Notes: generated from the sequence alone by a model not told the origin. Counted from the first letter of the stretch, positions 43,095 through 53,859 are shown. The stretch: DNA of 64,000 nt from Facklamia sp. 7083-14-GEN3 (GCF_024742075.1 NZ_JANSGD010000004.1:1-64000), one strand, 5' to 3'. Made by a program: numbers and translations.

Positions 43095-45608
43095 ATGACG
43101 GAAGATCATTTTGATGTTAGTAAACAATCTTTTGAAGAAATAAATTTACCTGATGAAATGCGTAATTCATTTTTGGACTATGCTATGTCAGTTATTGTTG
43201 CCAGAGCTCTACCAGATGTTCGTGATGGATTAAAACCTGTTCATCGTCGTATTTTATATGGTATGAATGAATTAGGTGTTACACCTGATAAACCACATAA
43301 GAAATCAGCTAGAATTGTTGGCGATGTTATGGGTAAGTATCACCCTCACGGTGACTCTGCAATATATGAAGCTATGGTAAGGATGGCACAACCCTTCGCA
43401 TATCGTCAAATGTTAGTCGATGGCCACGGAAACTTTGGTTCAGTCGATGGCGATGGTGCAGCTGCCATGCGTTATACTGAAGCTAGAATGGCCAAAATTA
43501 CATTGGAAATGTTAAGAGATATCAATAAAGATACTATTGATTTCCAAGAAAACTATTCGCAAGAAGAGAAAGAGCCGGTTGTATTGCCAAGTCGTTTCCC
43601 CAACCTTTTAGTTAATGGGGTTTCTGGTATTGCAGTTGGTATGACAACAAATATACCACCGCATAATTTGGAAGAGGTCATTGATGCTCTACAAATTCTT
43701 ATGCGCAATCCAGAAGCGAATGTAGATGAATTAATGGAGGCTTTGCCAGGTCCTGATTTTCCTACAGGTGGAATTATCGTTGGAAAATCGGGTATTCGTC
43801 AAGCTTATCGAACAGGTAAAGGTAAAGTTACAGTTCGTGGTAAAGTTGAAATTGAATACTTTGGCAATAATCAAGACCGTGAGCGAATTATTATTCAAGA
43901 ATTACCTTACGGTGTCAATAAAGCTAAACTTGTTGAAAGAATTGCTGAATTAGGCCGTGACAAGCGAATTGATGGTATCTCTTATATAGCCGATGAATCG
44001 GGTCGCGAAGGCATGCGTATAGTAGTCGAAGCACGTCGAGATGCTTCTGCACATGTTATTTTAAATAATTTATATAAACATACTCCTTTACAGACTAACT
44101 TCGGTATCAATATGCTAGCAATCGATTTTGGTGTTCCAAAAATACTGAATTTAAAAGAAATTCTTGAAAAATATTTAGCTCATCAAGTTGAAGTCATTAC
44201 TCGACGGACTAAATTTGAAAAAAGGAAAGCAGAAGATCGCGCTCACATTTTACAAGGATTACAAAAAGCGTTAGACGTAATTGATGAAATCATCACCATC
44301 ATACGTTCTTCTCATGATTCAGAAACAGCTAAGCAAGAGTTGATAAGTCGTTTTGATTTTACTCAAATTCAAGCGCAATCTATTTTAGACATGCGTTTGG
44401 TTCGTTTAACTGGTTTAGAACGAGAAAAAATTGATGCAGAGCTGAAAGATTTACAAGAATTGATTATTCGTTTAACTGAAATCCTCTCCTCTCAAGAAAG
44501 AATTTACGAAATTATTCATGATGAATTAAGAGAAATACTTAAGAAATATAATGATCCAAGAAGAACTGAAATTAAATTAGGCGAAATTCAATCCTTAGAA
44601 GATGAAGATTTAATTGATGAGGAAGATATTCTGATTGCATTAACCACTTCTGGCTATATTAAGCGGATGACTGAAGATGAATTCCGTGTTCAAAACCGAG
44701 GCGGTCGAGGGGTTAAAGGTATGGGAGTGAGTGAAGAAGACTCCATTCAAAGTTTAGTCTCTGCTTCTACTCATGATACTTTACTATTTTTCACCAACTT
44801 CGGTAAGGTTTATCGCGCTAAGGGGTATGACATGCCTCAATACGGTAGGACTTCAAAGGGCTTGCCAATCATTAATCTCTTGAACTTAGATAAAGATGAG
44901 TATGTAAGAGATATTGTAAACATTCGTAAAGAAGCTGATGACGAAGATACACATCTGTTGTTTGTTACTAAAAATGGTACGGTGAAACGTACTCTAGTTA
45001 GTGAATACTATAACATTCGCACAAATGGTTTAATCGCTATTAAATTAAGAGAAAATGACCAGTTAGTGAATGTATTAATTACTGATGGTCAAAAAGATAT
45101 TATTATGGGTTCTAATAATGGTTATGCCGTAAGCTTTAACGAAAACGATGTCCGTGATATGGGTCGAACTGCTTCAGGTGTAAGAGGTATGAGACTTCGT
45201 TCAGGAGATTATGTTATTGGTGCAGCTATTTTAGATGAAGATAAGCAAGTTCTTGTTGTAACAGAAAATGGTTACAGTAAACGAACTGAAGCTAGCCAAT
45301 ATACTATTAAAAACCGTGGTGGTAAGGGTGTCAAAACTTCTAATATTTCTCAAAAGAGTGGAAAATTAGCAGGTTTAGTGACTGTTGATGGTGATGAAGA
45401 CCTATTAATTATGACTAATGAAGGCGTCGTCATTCGTGTTCATATTGATTCGATTTCAACAGCTTCAAGAGATACCCTAGGAGTTAAAGTTATTCGCTTA
45501 GATGATAATTCCATCGTTGATAAGATAGTTGTCATCGAAAAGAATGAAGAAGAAATAGAAGAAGATGCTTCAGAAATCAATGATTCGGCAGAAAATTTAG
45601 AAGAATAG
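43095..45608 (+). CDS. gyrA: DNA gyrase subunit A
   Basis: This 837-residue subunit carries the catalytic tyrosine in [10 protein letters not shown]. The quinolone-resistance region reads [19 protein letters not shown], the susceptible type (Ser and Glu at the two hot spots). The C-terminal beta-pinwheel includes the GyrA box [10 protein letters not shown], which marks gyrase rather than topoisomerase IV. The tail is acidic. GAAAGGAG precedes the ATG. Confidence 0.98.
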   Translation: MTEDHFDVSKQSFEEINLPDEMRNSFLDYAMSVIVARALPDVRDGLKPVHRRILYGMNELGVTPDKPHKKSARIVGDVMGKYHPHGDSAIYEAMVRMAQPFAYRQMLVDGHGNFGSVDGDGAAAMRYTEARMAKITLEMLRDINKDTIDFQENYSQEEKEPVVLPSRFPNLLVNGVSGIAVGMTTNIPPHNLEEVIDALQILMRNPEANVDELMEALPGPDFPTGGIIVGKSGIRQAYRTGKGKVTVRGKVEIEYFGNNQDRERIIIQELPYGVNKAKLVERIAELGRDKRIDGISYIADESGREGMRIVVEARRDASAHVILNNLYKHTPLQTNFGINMLAIDFGVPKILNLKEILEKYLAHQVEVITRRTKFEKRKAEDRAHILQGLQKALDVIDEIITIIRSSHDSETAKQELISRFDFTQIQAQSILDMRLVRLTGLEREKIDAELKDLQELIIRLTEILSSQERIYEIIHDELREILKKYNDPRRTEIKLGEIQSLEDEDLIDEEDILIALTTSGYIKRMTEDEFRVQNRGGRGVKGMGVSEEDSIQSLVSASTHDTLLFFTNFGKVYRAKGYDMPQYGRTSKGLPIINLLNLDKDEYVRDIVNIRKEADDEDTHLLFVTKNGTVKRTLVSEYYNIRTNGLIAIKLRENDQLVNVLITDGQKDIIMGSNNGYAVSFNENDVRDMGRTASGVRGMRLRSGDYVIGAAILDEDKQVLVVTENGYSKRTEASQYTIKNRGGKGVKTSNISQKSGKLAGLVTVDGDEDLLIMTNEGVVIRVHIDSISTASRDTLGVKVIRLDDNSIVDKIVVIEKNEEEIEEDASEINDSAENLEE

Positions 45609-45619
45609 AAAGTTGGCAT

Positions 45620-45648
45620 TGATTTCTTGAAAATAGAGTGATAGAATT
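45620..45648 (+). promoter_or_regulatory. rpsF-ssb-rpsR promoter
   Basis: A -35 TTGATT (45620-45625), a 17-base spacer and an extended -10 TGATAGAAT (45640-45648). The leader of about 70 nt contains a 7-bp stem GAGTTAA/TTAACTC and CTCC/GGAG pairing near the ribosome site; a protein-binding role (S6/S18) is possible but I do not see the known CCG motif. Confidence 0.7.
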
Positions 45649-45723
45649 ATTAAATGTGAGTTAATAGCTTAACAGCTTAACTCCTTGCTCTATGGAGCCA
45701 TTAGACCAAAAGGAGGTGCAGTC

Positions 45724-46023
45724 ATGAGTCAACCAACTAAATATGAAATCCTTTATATTATTCGTCCAGATATGACCGACGAAGCAAAAAAAGAATTAAT
45801 TGCTCGTTTTGATCAAATCTTAGTCGATCAAGGAACAGAAGTTGTCGAATCAAAAGACTGGGCTAAGAAACGTTTAGCATACGAAATCAACGATTATCGT
45901 GAAGGTATTTACCACTTAATCACTTTAACCGCTGATGATGCTAAAGGGATCAATGAGTTTGATCGTCTTGCACGAATCAACCGTGATATCTTACGCCATA
46001 TGATTACAAAAGTAGAAGAATAA
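45724..46023 (+). CDS. rpsF: 30S ribosomal protein S6
   Basis: This 99-residue protein has the family N-terminus [19 protein letters not shown] and [11 protein letters not shown] chose the ATG at 45724 because AAAGGAGGTG lies 6 bases upstream; 13 upstream codons are the ribosome site and leader. It forms a conserved operon with ssb and rpsR. Confidence 0.95.
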   Translation: MSQPTKYEILYIIRPDMTDEAKKELIARFDQILVDQGTEVVESKDWAKKRLAYEINDYREGIYHLITLTADDAKGINEFDRLARINRDILRHMITKVEE

Positions 46024-46029
46024 TCAATA

Positions 46030-46045
46030 TGTTTCACGTGAAACA
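46030..46045. promoter_or_regulatory. parS: parS site 1 (between rpsF and ssb)
   Basis: A perfect 16-base parS palindrome, TGTTTCACGTGAAACA. It lies inside the rpsF-ssb-rpsR transcription unit, 7 bases after rpsF and 8 bases before the ssb ribosome site. Confidence 0.92.
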
Positions 46046-46062
46046 CTTGCAGGAGGAAAATT

Positions 46063-46575
46063 ATGAATACCGTACAATTAGTTGGGCGTTTAACCAAGGA
46101 AATTGATTTACGTTATACTTCTTCAGGAACTCCAGTTGGAAGTTTTACACTAGCTGTAAATCGCAGTTTTACCAATCAACAAGGTGAACGTGAAGCAGAT
46201 TTTATTAACTGTGTGATTTGGCGTAAAGCTGCTGAGAATTTAGCTAACTTTACCCGCAAAGGTTCTCAAATAGGAGTTGAAGGACGTATTCAAACAAGAA
46301 GTTATGACAATCAGCAAGGTCAGAGAGTTTATGTAACTGAAGTTGTTGTAAGTAACTTCCACCTATTAGAACCAAGATCAGTGACAGAACAACGCCCAGT
46401 TTCTGATGGGAATCAATCATACAAACAAACAAATCAAACATCTAATCAATTTCAAGGTCAACCAAATCAGACTAATAACAATGACTTTAGCTTTAATCAA
46501 GACTTCAGTCAGAATAATAATCCATTTGGTGACAGTCAAAAGGTAGATATTTCCGAAGATGATCTACCATTTTAG
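46063..46575 (+). CDS. ssb: Single-stranded DNA-binding protein
   Basis: This 170-residue protein has the OB fold (about 1-108, MNTVQLVGRLTKEIDLRY through VVVSNFHLLEP), a Gln/Asn-rich disordered linker (about 120-155) and the acidic C-terminal tip DISEDDLPF that recruits partner proteins. AGGAGG lies 7 bases upstream. It is the middle gene of the rpsF-ssb-rpsR operon. Confidence 0.97.
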   Translation: MNTVQLVGRLTKEIDLRYTSSGTPVGSFTLAVNRSFTNQQGEREADFINCVIWRKAAENLANFTRKGSQIGVEGRIQTRSYDNQQGQRVYVTEVVVSNFHLLEPRSVTEQRPVSDGNQSYKQTNQTSNQFQGQPNQTNNNDFSFNQDFSQNNNPFGDSQKVDISEDDLPF

Positions 46576-46598
46576 AATAATGTAGAGGAGGAAAATAT

Positions 46599-46832
46599 AT
46601 GGCTCAACGTCGCGGAGGAAGACGTAGAAAAAAGGTTTGTCATTTCTGTGCTAATCATATCGATTATATTGATTACAAAGATACAGATCTTTTAAAGAGA
46701 TTTATTTCAGAAAAAGGTAAAATTTTACCTCGTCGTGTGACAGGTACTTGTGCAAAGCACCAACGTACATTGACTAATTCAATTAAACGCGCACGGATCA
46801 TGGCTTTATTACCATTTACCGTTCAAGAATAA
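46599..46832 (+). CDS. rpsR: 30S ribosomal protein S18
   Basis: This 77-residue protein is the usual length, with [20 protein letters not shown] and [12 protein letters not shown]. It binds S6 in the ribosome. AGAGGAGG precedes the ATG. A terminator follows by 8 bases. Confidence 0.96.
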   Translation: MAQRRGGRRRKKVCHFCANHIDYIDYKDTDLLKRFISEKGKILPRRVTGTCAKHQRTLTNSIKRARIMALLPFTVQE

Positions 46833-46839
46833 TATTTAG

Positions 46840-46860
46840 CCACCCATCGGGTGGTTTTTT
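46840..46860 (+). terminator. rpsR terminator adjoining parS site 2
   Basis: A 6-bp GC-rich stem (CCACCC/GGGTGG) with a 3-base loop is followed by seven T residues, the last of which is the first base of the second parS. Confidence 0.88.
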
Positions 46861-46876
46861 TGTTTCACGTGAAACA
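46861..46876. promoter_or_regulatory. parS: parS site 2 (between rpsR and gdpP)
   Basis: A second perfect TGTTTCACGTGAAACA, about 830 bases from the first, directly after the rpsR terminator. Both are about 9-10 kb from dnaA. Confidence 0.92.
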
Positions 46877-46953
46877 TTAAGGTGTTATTTAGTTTATAGA
46901 ACATTCTACTGAAATATGATAAAATAAGTGATATTAAAACTACGAGGTGTGCT

Positions 46954-48951
46954 GTGTTTAAAAAAATAAAACTAAAAGAATTTTTTAATTACTTTCATTC
47001 ACTTCAAATCTCTTGGCAAATCTATTCTATTTTATTAATTTATCTAATTCTAATAGGTATAGCTTTTAAATTAGACTGGCGATTAGGTGTATTATTACTA
47101 GGCTTTCTCAGTATCATCATTCTATTTTTTACCTTTAACATTAAAGGTTTTATTAAGGATTTAACTAAGATGGCTAGTCATATGTCTGAAAATGCTTCTT
47201 TAGCTCAAGAGTATGCCCTATATAATGCTCCAATAGGGGTTATACTCTATGATCAAGAAGAAAGAGTAACCTGGACGAATCCAGCTATAAAAAAGATTTT
47301 TGAACAAGATATTATCGGTGAAAAAATTGAAAAAGTAGATGGAAAATTAACACAAATTCTGGGACAAAGTAATATGAGTCAATGGCAGGAAGTGTCTTTA
47401 ACTAACGGCTATTATCGGGCCTTGCATCATCATGAGTATAAAGCTCTTTATCTTTATGACATCACACAAGATATCGAGATTCAAAAAGCAATTGGTGAAT
47501 CTATTCTGGTAATGGGGTCTTTATTATTAGATGATTATGATGACCTCCTTTACGCGATGGATGATGAAGCTAGTGCGAAATTTGAGTCCGATTTAATCAG
47601 TCGTCTCAATCGATGGGCAGATCACTATCAAATATATTTAAAGCAAACGGATGAGGATCAGTTTCTACTCTTGCTAAATGAAAGCTCATTAAATGAACTC
47701 GAAAAAGAAAAGTTTGAATCCATTGAAGCTATTAAAGATTATTACACCAGTCGAAAAATTCCCATATCACTTTCTTTAGCTTTTTCTTATAGTCGTAATA
47801 CTCAACAAAATATGATTGAAGTTTCTAAGCAGGTTAAATCTAACTTAGATTTAGCGCTAGGTCGTGGCGGAGATCAAGTTGTCATTCGTGAAATAGAAGG
47901 AAAAGCAAGGTTTTTTGGAGCAAAGACTAGTTTTACAGAAAACCGTTCGGATATACGCAGCAAAATGTTCTTCCAAGCGCTTAAAAGTACGGTTTTGACT
48001 TATGATCGAGTTTTAATTAGTGGGCACCAGTCGCCAGATTTAGATTCAATCGGATCAGCTCTAGCGGTTAGACAAATCGTAAATTCATTCGATAGACAAG
48101 CAAGAATTTTGATTGATAGAGATGGGCTTAATCAAGATTTAAAAGGAATAATAAATAGTGAATATTTCGAGAAGTCTAATGAGGAATTTTTCATTGAAAA
48201 AGAACATTTGGATGAATTCTTAAATCAAAAAACTCTGTTAATTTTAGTGGATCATCACCGATCAATGATTTCACAAGCTGAGTCAATCTTTTTTGATTAC
48301 GATATCGTTATTATCGATCACCACCGTCAGGCAGAAGAATTTCCTAAAAATTGTGTACTGAGTTATTTAGAACCTTCTGCTTCATCAGCGGTAGAATTAT
48401 TGACTGAATACTTTAGTGTGATTGAAGAAAAAGAAAATGCAATAGATGAGATGCTTGCAACGGTTATGTTAGCTGGAATAATTATCGATACCAATCAATT
48501 TTCTTTAAGGACTGGCTCTAGAACCTTTGAAGCAGCAGCATATTTAAAATCTATGGGTGCTGATAATATTAAAATTAAGCATCTTCTAAAAGAAAGTTTA
48601 GAAAGTATTAAAATTAAGAATCGCTTAATTGAGAATACGGAAATTATCGATTCTATTTATGCGATAACGGTAACTGATGAAGACGTAGTTGTAGACAATG
48701 TCTTAGCTTCTCAAACAGCTGATGATTTGTTGGGTATTGATCAAATTGAAGCTTCTTTTGTTATTTATAAACGCCATGAAAATGAAGTGGGCATTTCAGC
48801 TAGAAGCTTAGGTGAAATAAATGTTCAAGTTATTATGGAAAAGCTTGGAGGAGGAGGACATTTATCTAACGCAGCCACACAGATAAAAGATCAGACAGTT
48901 CATCAAGTAGCAGAACAATTAATTGAGGTAATTAAACATAAGGAGGACTAA
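46954..48951 (+). CDS. gdpP: Cyclic-di-AMP phosphodiesterase GdpP
   Basis: This 665-residue membrane enzyme hydrolyses c-di-AMP. Two N-terminal transmembrane helices (about 20-38 and 43-65) are followed by a degenerate PAS domain (about 85-150), a degenerate GGDEF domain (about 175-305) and the DHH/DHHA1 catalytic region with [29 protein letters not shown] and the [11 protein letters not shown] end. The start is GTG with GAGGTG upstream. rplI and dnaB follow closely, a conserved order. c-di-AMP probably controls ktrAB in this window (inference). Confidence 0.94.
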   Translation: MFKKIKLKEFFNYFHSLQISWQIYSILLIYLILIGIAFKLDWRLGVLLLGFLSIIILFFTFNIKGFIKDLTKMASHMSENASLAQEYALYNAPIGVILYDQEERVTWTNPAIKKIFEQDIIGEKIEKVDGKLTQILGQSNMSQWQEVSLTNGYYRALHHHEYKALYLYDITQDIEIQKAIGESILVMGSLLLDDYDDLLYAMDDEASAKFESDLISRLNRWADHYQIYLKQTDEDQFLLLLNESSLNELEKEKFESIEAIKDYYTSRKIPISLSLAFSYSRNTQQNMIEVSKQVKSNLDLALGRGGDQVVIREIEGKARFFGAKTSFTENRSDIRSKMFFQALKSTVLTYDRVLISGHQSPDLDSIGSALAVRQIVNSFDRQARILIDRDGLNQDLKGIINSEYFEKSNEEFFIEKEHLDEFLNQKTLLILVDHHRSMISQAESIFFDYDIVIIDHHRQAEEFPKNCVLSYLEPSASSAVELLTEYFSVIEEKENAIDEMLATVMLAGIIIDTNQFSLRTGSRTFEAAAYLKSMGADNIKIKHLLKESLESIKIKNRLIENTEIIDSIYAITVTDEDVVVDNVLASQTADDLLGIDQIEASFVIYKRHENEVGISARSLGEINVQVIMEKLGGGGHLSNAATQIKDQTVHQVAEQLIEVIKHKED

Positions 48952-48953
48952 AA

Positions 48954-49406
48954 ATGAGAGTAATTTTATTAGAAGATGTTCGTAAGCAAGGTAAAAAGGG
49001 TCAAATTATAAATGTTTCAGATGGTTATGCCAATAATTATTTAATTAAGAATGGTTTAGCTAAAGCTGCTGATGCCAAAGCAATGAGTGAATTTAAAGCA
49101 CAAAAGAAAGCTCAAGAAAAGTTGGAAGCTGAAGAATTGCAAGAAGCGAAAGAATTGAGAGTGGCAATTGAAAAAGAAGAGACAGTTGTCGTTATTACAG
49201 CTAAATCAGGAGAAGATGGTCGTCTATTTGGAACCATCCCTTCTAAACAAATTGCGCAAGAATTAAAGAAACAATATGACATTGAAGTAGATAAGCGTAA
49301 AATTGATTTAGAAAACAACCTTTCATCCCTAGGTTTCCATAATGTTCCGGTTAAGTTGCATACCGATGTAATGGCAACTATTCGCGTAAAAGTAGAAGCA
49401 GTTTAG
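48954..49406 (+). CDS. rplI: 50S ribosomal protein L9
   Basis: This 150-residue protein has the N-terminal rRNA-binding domain ([20 protein letters not shown]), the long connecting helix rich in Lys/Glu (about 45-75) and the C-terminal domain. It begins 2 bases after gdpP. Confidence 0.96.
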   Translation: MRVILLEDVRKQGKKGQIINVSDGYANNYLIKNGLAKAADAKAMSEFKAQKKAQEKLEAEELQEAKELRVAIEKEETVVVITAKSGEDGRLFGTIPSKQIAQELKKQYDIEVDKRKIDLENNLSSLGFHNVPVKLHTDVMATIRVKVEAV

Positions 49407-49429
49407 ATAGAAAATAAAGAGGTGAAACG

Positions 49430-50809
49430 ATGGAATTTACGCAAATGAATCAAATGCAAGCACCTCAAAATATTGAAGCAGAAAGATCTGTTCTAGGTGG
49501 TCTTTTATTAGAGCCTAAGAAATTAGCTACTGTTCAAACACTTTTACAAGAGCAAGACTTTTATAAAGTAGCTCATCAACAAATATTTGCAGCTATGGAA
49601 AGAGTTTTTGATCGCGACAATACTTTAGATCATTTGATGTTGAAAAATCAATTAGATGCCTTAGATCAATTAGAAAATATTGGGGGCTATGAATATATTG
49701 TTGAATTGACAGGTTTCACTCCAACCACTGCTAATATTGAAAATTATGCTAGAATTGTTAAAGAAAAATCTATTTTGCGTCAACTCATCCAGGCTTCATC
49801 GAAAATTTCACAAGTTGCTTATGATGAAGAAAATGCAGTAGAAGAGATTATTGATCAGAGTGAAAAGTTAATTTTATCAATTGGTGAAGGTTCTCAAAGT
49901 AATCGACCTCAAATGATGAGGCAATTGATAGCCGAGGCTTTTGATAATATTGTAAAACTAGCAGAAGAAAAACGTGATGTCGTCGGGCTGCCTACTGGTT
50001 ACCATGAATTGGATAAATTAACCAGTGGTTTTCAACCCGACCAGTTAGTTATTATTGCTGCAAGACCTTCTGTAGGTAAAACGGCATTTGCTTTAAATAT
50101 AGCACAGAATGTTGCAACTAAATCTAAGGTTCCAGTTGTAATTTTCTCCCTAGAGATGGGTGCGCTAGACATGGTATATCGGATGATTTGTGCTGAAGGA
50201 AGCATTCATGCATCGAATTTACGGACTGGACAGCTGACAGATGATGAATGGAAAAGCTTTACAGTAGCTACGGATATACTAAGAGAGGCTCCTATTTACA
50301 TTGATGACTCAGCAGGTATACGTGTGTCAGAAATTCGAGCTAAATGTCGTCGTTTGAAACAAGAAAATCCTGATTTAGGTTTAATCGTCATTGACTATTT
50401 GCAACTTATTGACGGAAATGGTAGAGAAAACCGCCAACAAGAAGTTTCAGAAATTTCACGTCAGTTAAAGAAACTTTCTAAAGAATTATCAGTTCCAGTA
50501 ATTGCTCTGTCACAACTTTCTCGTGGTCTTGAACAAAGGCAAAATAAGCGACCTATTTTAAGTGATATTCGAGAGTCGGGTTCGATTGAACAAGATGCAG
50601 ATATCGTTGCTTTCCTTTACCGTGAGGATTATCACCAGCAAGATGGTGATGAAGATGAAGGACATAAGGACGATTTACCTGATAATACAGTAGAAGTAAT
50701 AATTGCCAAAAATAGAGCAGGTGCAAGAGACACTGTCAAGCTACTATTTAAAAAAGAATACAACAAGTTTTCGAGTTTATCCTATCAAAAAGAACCTTTT
50801 ACTGTATAA
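49430..50809 (+). CDS. dnaB: Replicative DNA helicase
   Basis: This 459-residue hexameric helicase (DnaB; DnaC in Bacillus naming) has an N-terminal domain (PQNIEAERSVLGGLL) and a RecA-type C-terminal domain with Walker A ARPSVGKTAFALN, DYLQL (Walker B) and the DnaB arginine-finger region SGSIEQDADIVAFLYR. GAGGTGAAA precedes the ATG. The terminator stem overlaps its end. Confidence 0.97.
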   Translation: MEFTQMNQMQAPQNIEAERSVLGGLLLEPKKLATVQTLLQEQDFYKVAHQQIFAAMERVFDRDNTLDHLMLKNQLDALDQLENIGGYEYIVELTGFTPTTANIENYARIVKEKSILRQLIQASSKISQVAYDEENAVEEIIDQSEKLILSIGEGSQSNRPQMMRQLIAEAFDNIVKLAEEKRDVVGLPTGYHELDKLTSGFQPDQLVIIAARPSVGKTAFALNIAQNVATKSKVPVVIFSLEMGALDMVYRMICAEGSIHASNLRTGQLTDDEWKSFTVATDILREAPIYIDDSAGIRVSEIRAKCRRLKQENPDLGLIVIDYLQLIDGNGRENRQQEVSEISRQLKKLSKELSVPVIALSQLSRGLEQRQNKRPILSDIRESGSIEQDADIVAFLYREDYHQQDGDEDEGHKDDLPDNTVEVIIAKNRAGARDTVKLLFKKEYNKFSSLSYQKEPFTV

Positions 50810-50829
50810 TATAGTAAAAGGTTCTTTTG
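50788..50829 (+). terminator. Terminator at the end of dnaB
   Basis: A 16-bp perfect stem (AAAAGAACCTTTTACT/AGTAAAAGGTTCTTTT) with a 9-base loop. The left arm is inside the dnaB coding end. Confidence 0.75.
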
Positions 50830-50878
50830 TCATTTGACACTGACCTATGATTTGAAAGATAGAATATGAGGAGATAGT

Positions 50879-51685
50879 ATGGAAGAATATTTAACAGCTC
50901 AGGAATTTGCTGACGAATTGGAAGTTACTCGACAATTAATCTATTATCATGCAAAAAAGATTCCAAATGAAGAGAAAGTTTACAATGATGAGAACAGATT
51001 AGTTTTTACAAAAGAACAGCAAATGCTATTAAAATCATTTATGACAGATACGTTTGACACGCCAATAGACGAAAATATCAAAGATAAAGATGAAGTGACA
51101 AAGGAAGAAAGTCAACATGATAATGAAAGTATAAAAAATAATCTAGAGGAAGAATTGGCTGAACCCTTAGATCATTTGTCAGAGCTTAAGCGTGATTTTT
51201 CTTATGATCCAGAACTAGCTAAACAAATCTCACTTGTACTTGAAAATGAGCGTGACTCAAAAAACGAAAAGACTAGTGAAAGTGATGAAGTAAAGAAAAA
51301 AGACTTTTCAAATAATATAGAAAAAAATGTGATATCAGATGATGCAAATGTAAAAGATCAGCAGCAAGCTATTAGAACTTATATTGAAGAGACTGTCAAA
51401 GAACAACTTAAAGAAAAATGGCTGAAGGATGAAGAAGAAAGAAACATTCTTGTTAATGAGCTGAAAGAAAAAAATAAACAAATTAATGATTTACTCCAAT
51501 TAGTCGATCAACAACAAAAGTTAATGCTCTTGACAGAAAAGAAGAATAATCATTTAATAGAGACTATTGAACTTCTGAGAACAGAAGGTAAAGTAGCCCA
51601 ATCGATGAAGCTCTCGTCGGATGAAAATGATGATAATAACGAGGTAATAAAGTCAAAGTCTTGGCTACAAAGGTTATTTAGTTAA
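50879..51685 (+). CDS. HTH and coiled-coil protein with DUF536-like C-terminus
   Basis: This 268-residue protein has an N-terminal winged-helix-like segment (LTAQEFADELEVTRQLIYYH, about 4-23), an acidic low-complexity middle (about 60-165) and a C-terminal coiled coil (about 170-235) with KEKNKQINDLLQLVDQQQKL, which recalls the DUF536 domain of plasmid-associated proteins in Gram-positives. The end SKSWLQRLFS may be an amphipathic membrane or partner tip. GAGGAGATAGT lies before the ATG. Next to dnaB it could serve replication or segregation, but this is inference. Confidence 0.6.
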   Translation: MEEYLTAQEFADELEVTRQLIYYHAKKIPNEEKVYNDENRLVFTKEQQMLLKSFMTDTFDTPIDENIKDKDEVTKEESQHDNESIKNNLEEELAEPLDHLSELKRDFSYDPELAKQISLVLENERDSKNEKTSESDEVKKKDFSNNIEKNVISDDANVKDQQQAIRTYIEETVKEQLKEKWLKDEEERNILVNELKEKNKQINDLLQLVDQQQKLMLLTEKKNNHLIETIELLRTEGKVAQSMKLSSDENDDNNEVIKSKSWLQRLFS

Positions 51686-51718
51686 TTTTATTCACAGTTA
51701 AATATTTAGGAGGAATTT

Positions 51719-52909
51719 ATGAATTTAGAGGAAGTAGTGATTGTTTCAGCAAATCGAACAGCTATAGGAAGATTTGGTGGCAGTTTGAAAGATATTTCGG
51801 CAGTAGATATGACCAGTCAGTTACTACAAAAGATGCTTGATAATATCAATCTCGATTCTTCCTTAGTGGACGAAGTTTTCATGGGAAATGTTTTGTCTGC
51901 AGGATTAGGTCAAAACGTTGCCCGTCAAATAGCTATTCAATCTGGCATTAGTTTTAAAACACCTGCTACAACTATCAATCAAGTTTGCGGATCCGGAATG
52001 AAAGCTGTCATGTTAGCTAGCCAGTCTATTATGACAGGTGAAAATGAAATTGTGGTGGCTGGGGGTTGTGAAAATATGAGTCAAGCTCCGCATATTCTAT
52101 CAAATCATCGCTGGGGATTTAAGTTAGGCAATGATAGTGTAGTCGACACTTTGGTTTATGATGGTTTAACCGATGCTTTTGAAGGCTATCATATGGGAGT
52201 AACTGCTGAGAACTTGGCTGAAAAATATCAAATCAGTCGTGAAGAACAAGATGTCTTTGCTTTAAATAGTCAAAAGAAAGCTGAAAAAGCTTTTTCTTCT
52301 GGCCGATTTAAGCAAGAAATTATTCCAATTGTTCAAACTAAACGTGGTCAAGAAGTCATTTTTGCAGAGGATGAAAATATCCGTATGGGTCAAACGTTAA
52401 CCGATTTAGAAAAATTGAAGCCAGTCTTTAAAAAGAAAGGGACTGTAACTGCAGGTAACTCCTCAACTATTAATGATGGTGCTGCTGTTTTAATCCTAAT
52501 GTCTAAGCGTAAAGCAGAAGAGTTAGGATTAGAGGCAATGGTAAGTATTCGGTCAATGGGTAAAGCAGGTGTTGAACCCGCTCTAATGGGAACAGGTCCT
52601 ATACCAGCAAGTCAAAACGCTTTAAAAAATGCCGGCTTAACTATAGAAGATATGGATCTTATTGAAAGTAATGAAGCCTTTGCAGTTCAATCCTTAGTAG
52701 TCAATCAAGAACTAGGAATTAAGGATGAAATCATTAATGTTAATGGAGGAGCCATTGCTCTAGGACATCCGATTGGATGTAGTGGAGCGAGAATTCTTGT
52801 CACATTGATTCATGAAATGAAGGCTCGTAATGTTGAAAGAGGATTGGCTACCTTATGTATAGGTGGAGGCCAAGGTGATGCGGTCATTGTAGAAAGAGCG
52901 CGAGCGTAA
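51719..52909 (+). CDS. Acetyl-CoA C-acetyltransferase (thiolase)
   Basis: This 396-residue biosynthetic thiolase condenses two acetyl-CoA, probably feeding the mevalonate pathway used by this order. The nucleophile is in NQVCGSGMKAV (about Cys89). The conserved NEAFA and the C-terminal GHPIGCSGAR, which carry the catalytic His and second Cys, are intact. AGGAGG precedes the ATG. The next mevalonate genes are not in the window. Confidence 0.9.
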   Translation: MNLEEVVIVSANRTAIGRFGGSLKDISAVDMTSQLLQKMLDNINLDSSLVDEVFMGNVLSAGLGQNVARQIAIQSGISFKTPATTINQVCGSGMKAVMLASQSIMTGENEIVVAGGCENMSQAPHILSNHRWGFKLGNDSVVDTLVYDGLTDAFEGYHMGVTAENLAEKYQISREEQDVFALNSQKKAEKAFSSGRFKQEIIPIVQTKRGQEVIFAEDENIRMGQTLTDLEKLKPVFKKKGTVTAGNSSTINDGAAVLILMSKRKAEELGLEAMVSIRSMGKAGVEPALMGTGPIPASQNALKNAGLTIEDMDLIESNEAFAVQSLVVNQELGIKDEIINVNGGAIALGHPIGCSGARILVTLIHEMKARNVERGLATLCIGGGQGDAVIVERARA

Positions 52910-52922
52910 TTTTGTAATAAAT

Positions 52923-52958
52923 AAAAAGGAAGTTGTCTTTTGACAACTTCCTTTTTAT
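52923..52958. terminator. Bidirectional terminator between thiolase and CDF genes
   Basis: A 15-bp perfect stem (AAAAAGGAAGTTGTC/GACAACTTCCTTTTT) with a 4-base loop between convergent genes. Confidence 0.9.
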
Positions 52959-53816
52959 TTATTCATAAGGTTCAACATGGATGTCAACATCTTTAATTTG
53001 AAATTCCTTTTGTAAAAGAGCTTCGATTTCTTCTGTTATACAATGTGATTGATAGACGGACATACTCGGCTCTAAAGCAATGGTAACATCTAGATAGATC
53101 TGCTGAGTAGCCATCCTTGCGCGAATAGAGTTAATTGCAATTACATCAGGATGTGTAAGAATACATTTTTCATAAGATAATAAATTTTCAGGGTTAAATC
53201 CATCCGACAGAGTAAAAGTTGATTCTTTAAAGACTTCAAAGGCGGAAAATATAATGATAATACCCACTGAAATCGAAAGAAAAGTATCGATAATAGGAAA
53301 CCCCCAACTGACACATAAACTACCTATCAGAGTTGCTATGGAAATGAGTAAGTCACCTTGCATATCTTTAGCAGTAGCTTTTAAACCGATAGAATTTGAT
53401 TGGATGGCTATTTTTTTTAAATAAGACCTTGTTAAAGTAAGTATTAAGATTGAAAAAAGAGTAGCTAGAAGGACTTGTTGGCTTGTTTGAGAATAGTCTT
53501 TAGCAAAGAGTTGACTAATACCTGAAAGAACAACTTGAAAGCCAATCGTAAACATTAGCAAAGAAACAATAAAACTGGATATAATTTCGTATCTTTCATG
53601 ACCAAATTTATGGTTATGGTCAGCAGGTTTCTTTGCTAAATATAAACCAATCCAAACTGCAGATGAAGAAATAATATCTGATAAGTTATTCAGACCATCT
53701 GCTTGTAAGGAACTTGCCTTAAAGATAGAAGCAGTTATTAATTTGACTGTTGCTAGTAATAAATAAATACTGATTCCTATTACTGCACCTTTAGAGGCGA
53801 GTTTGTAATTATTCAT
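52959..53816 (-). CDS. Cation diffusion facilitator transporter
   Basis: This 285-residue CDF protein has six transmembrane helices and a cytoplasmic C-terminal domain. The metal-binding motif in helix 2 is ADGLNNLSD, and the helix 2-3 loop has HNHKFGHERYE, typical of the family. It likely exports Mn2+, Zn2+ or Fe2+; the exact metal cannot be read from the sequence with confidence. The C-terminus contains the DVDIHVEP end of the CTD. It is in convergent orientation to the thiolase. Confidence 0.88.
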   Translation of the reverse strand: MNNYKLASKGAVIGISIYLLLATVKLITASIFKASSLQADGLNNLSDIISSSAVWIGLYLAKKPADHNHKFGHERYEIISSFIVSLLMFTIGFQVVLSGISQLFAKDYSQTSQQVLLATLFSILILTLTRSYLKKIAIQSNSIGLKATAKDMQGDLLISIATLIGSLCVSWGFPIIDTFLSISVGIIIIFSAFEVFKESTFTLSDGFNPENLLSYEKCILTHPDVIAINSIRARMATQQIYLDVTIALEPSMSVYQSHCITEEIEALLQKEFQIKDVDIHVEPYE

Positions 53817-53859
53817 AAAAATTAAAAGCTCCTAACGGTTTATTGCTATGATCTAAATT

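Noticed and set aside
45649-45723. S6/S18-binding leader before rpsF
   Set aside because: There are short stems but not the CCG-containing motif known for the S6-S18 leader, so I did not call it.
49422-49433. GTGAAAC near the dnaB start as a parS half-site
   Set aside because: It is simply the GAGGTGAAA ribosome binding region; no inverted partner is present.
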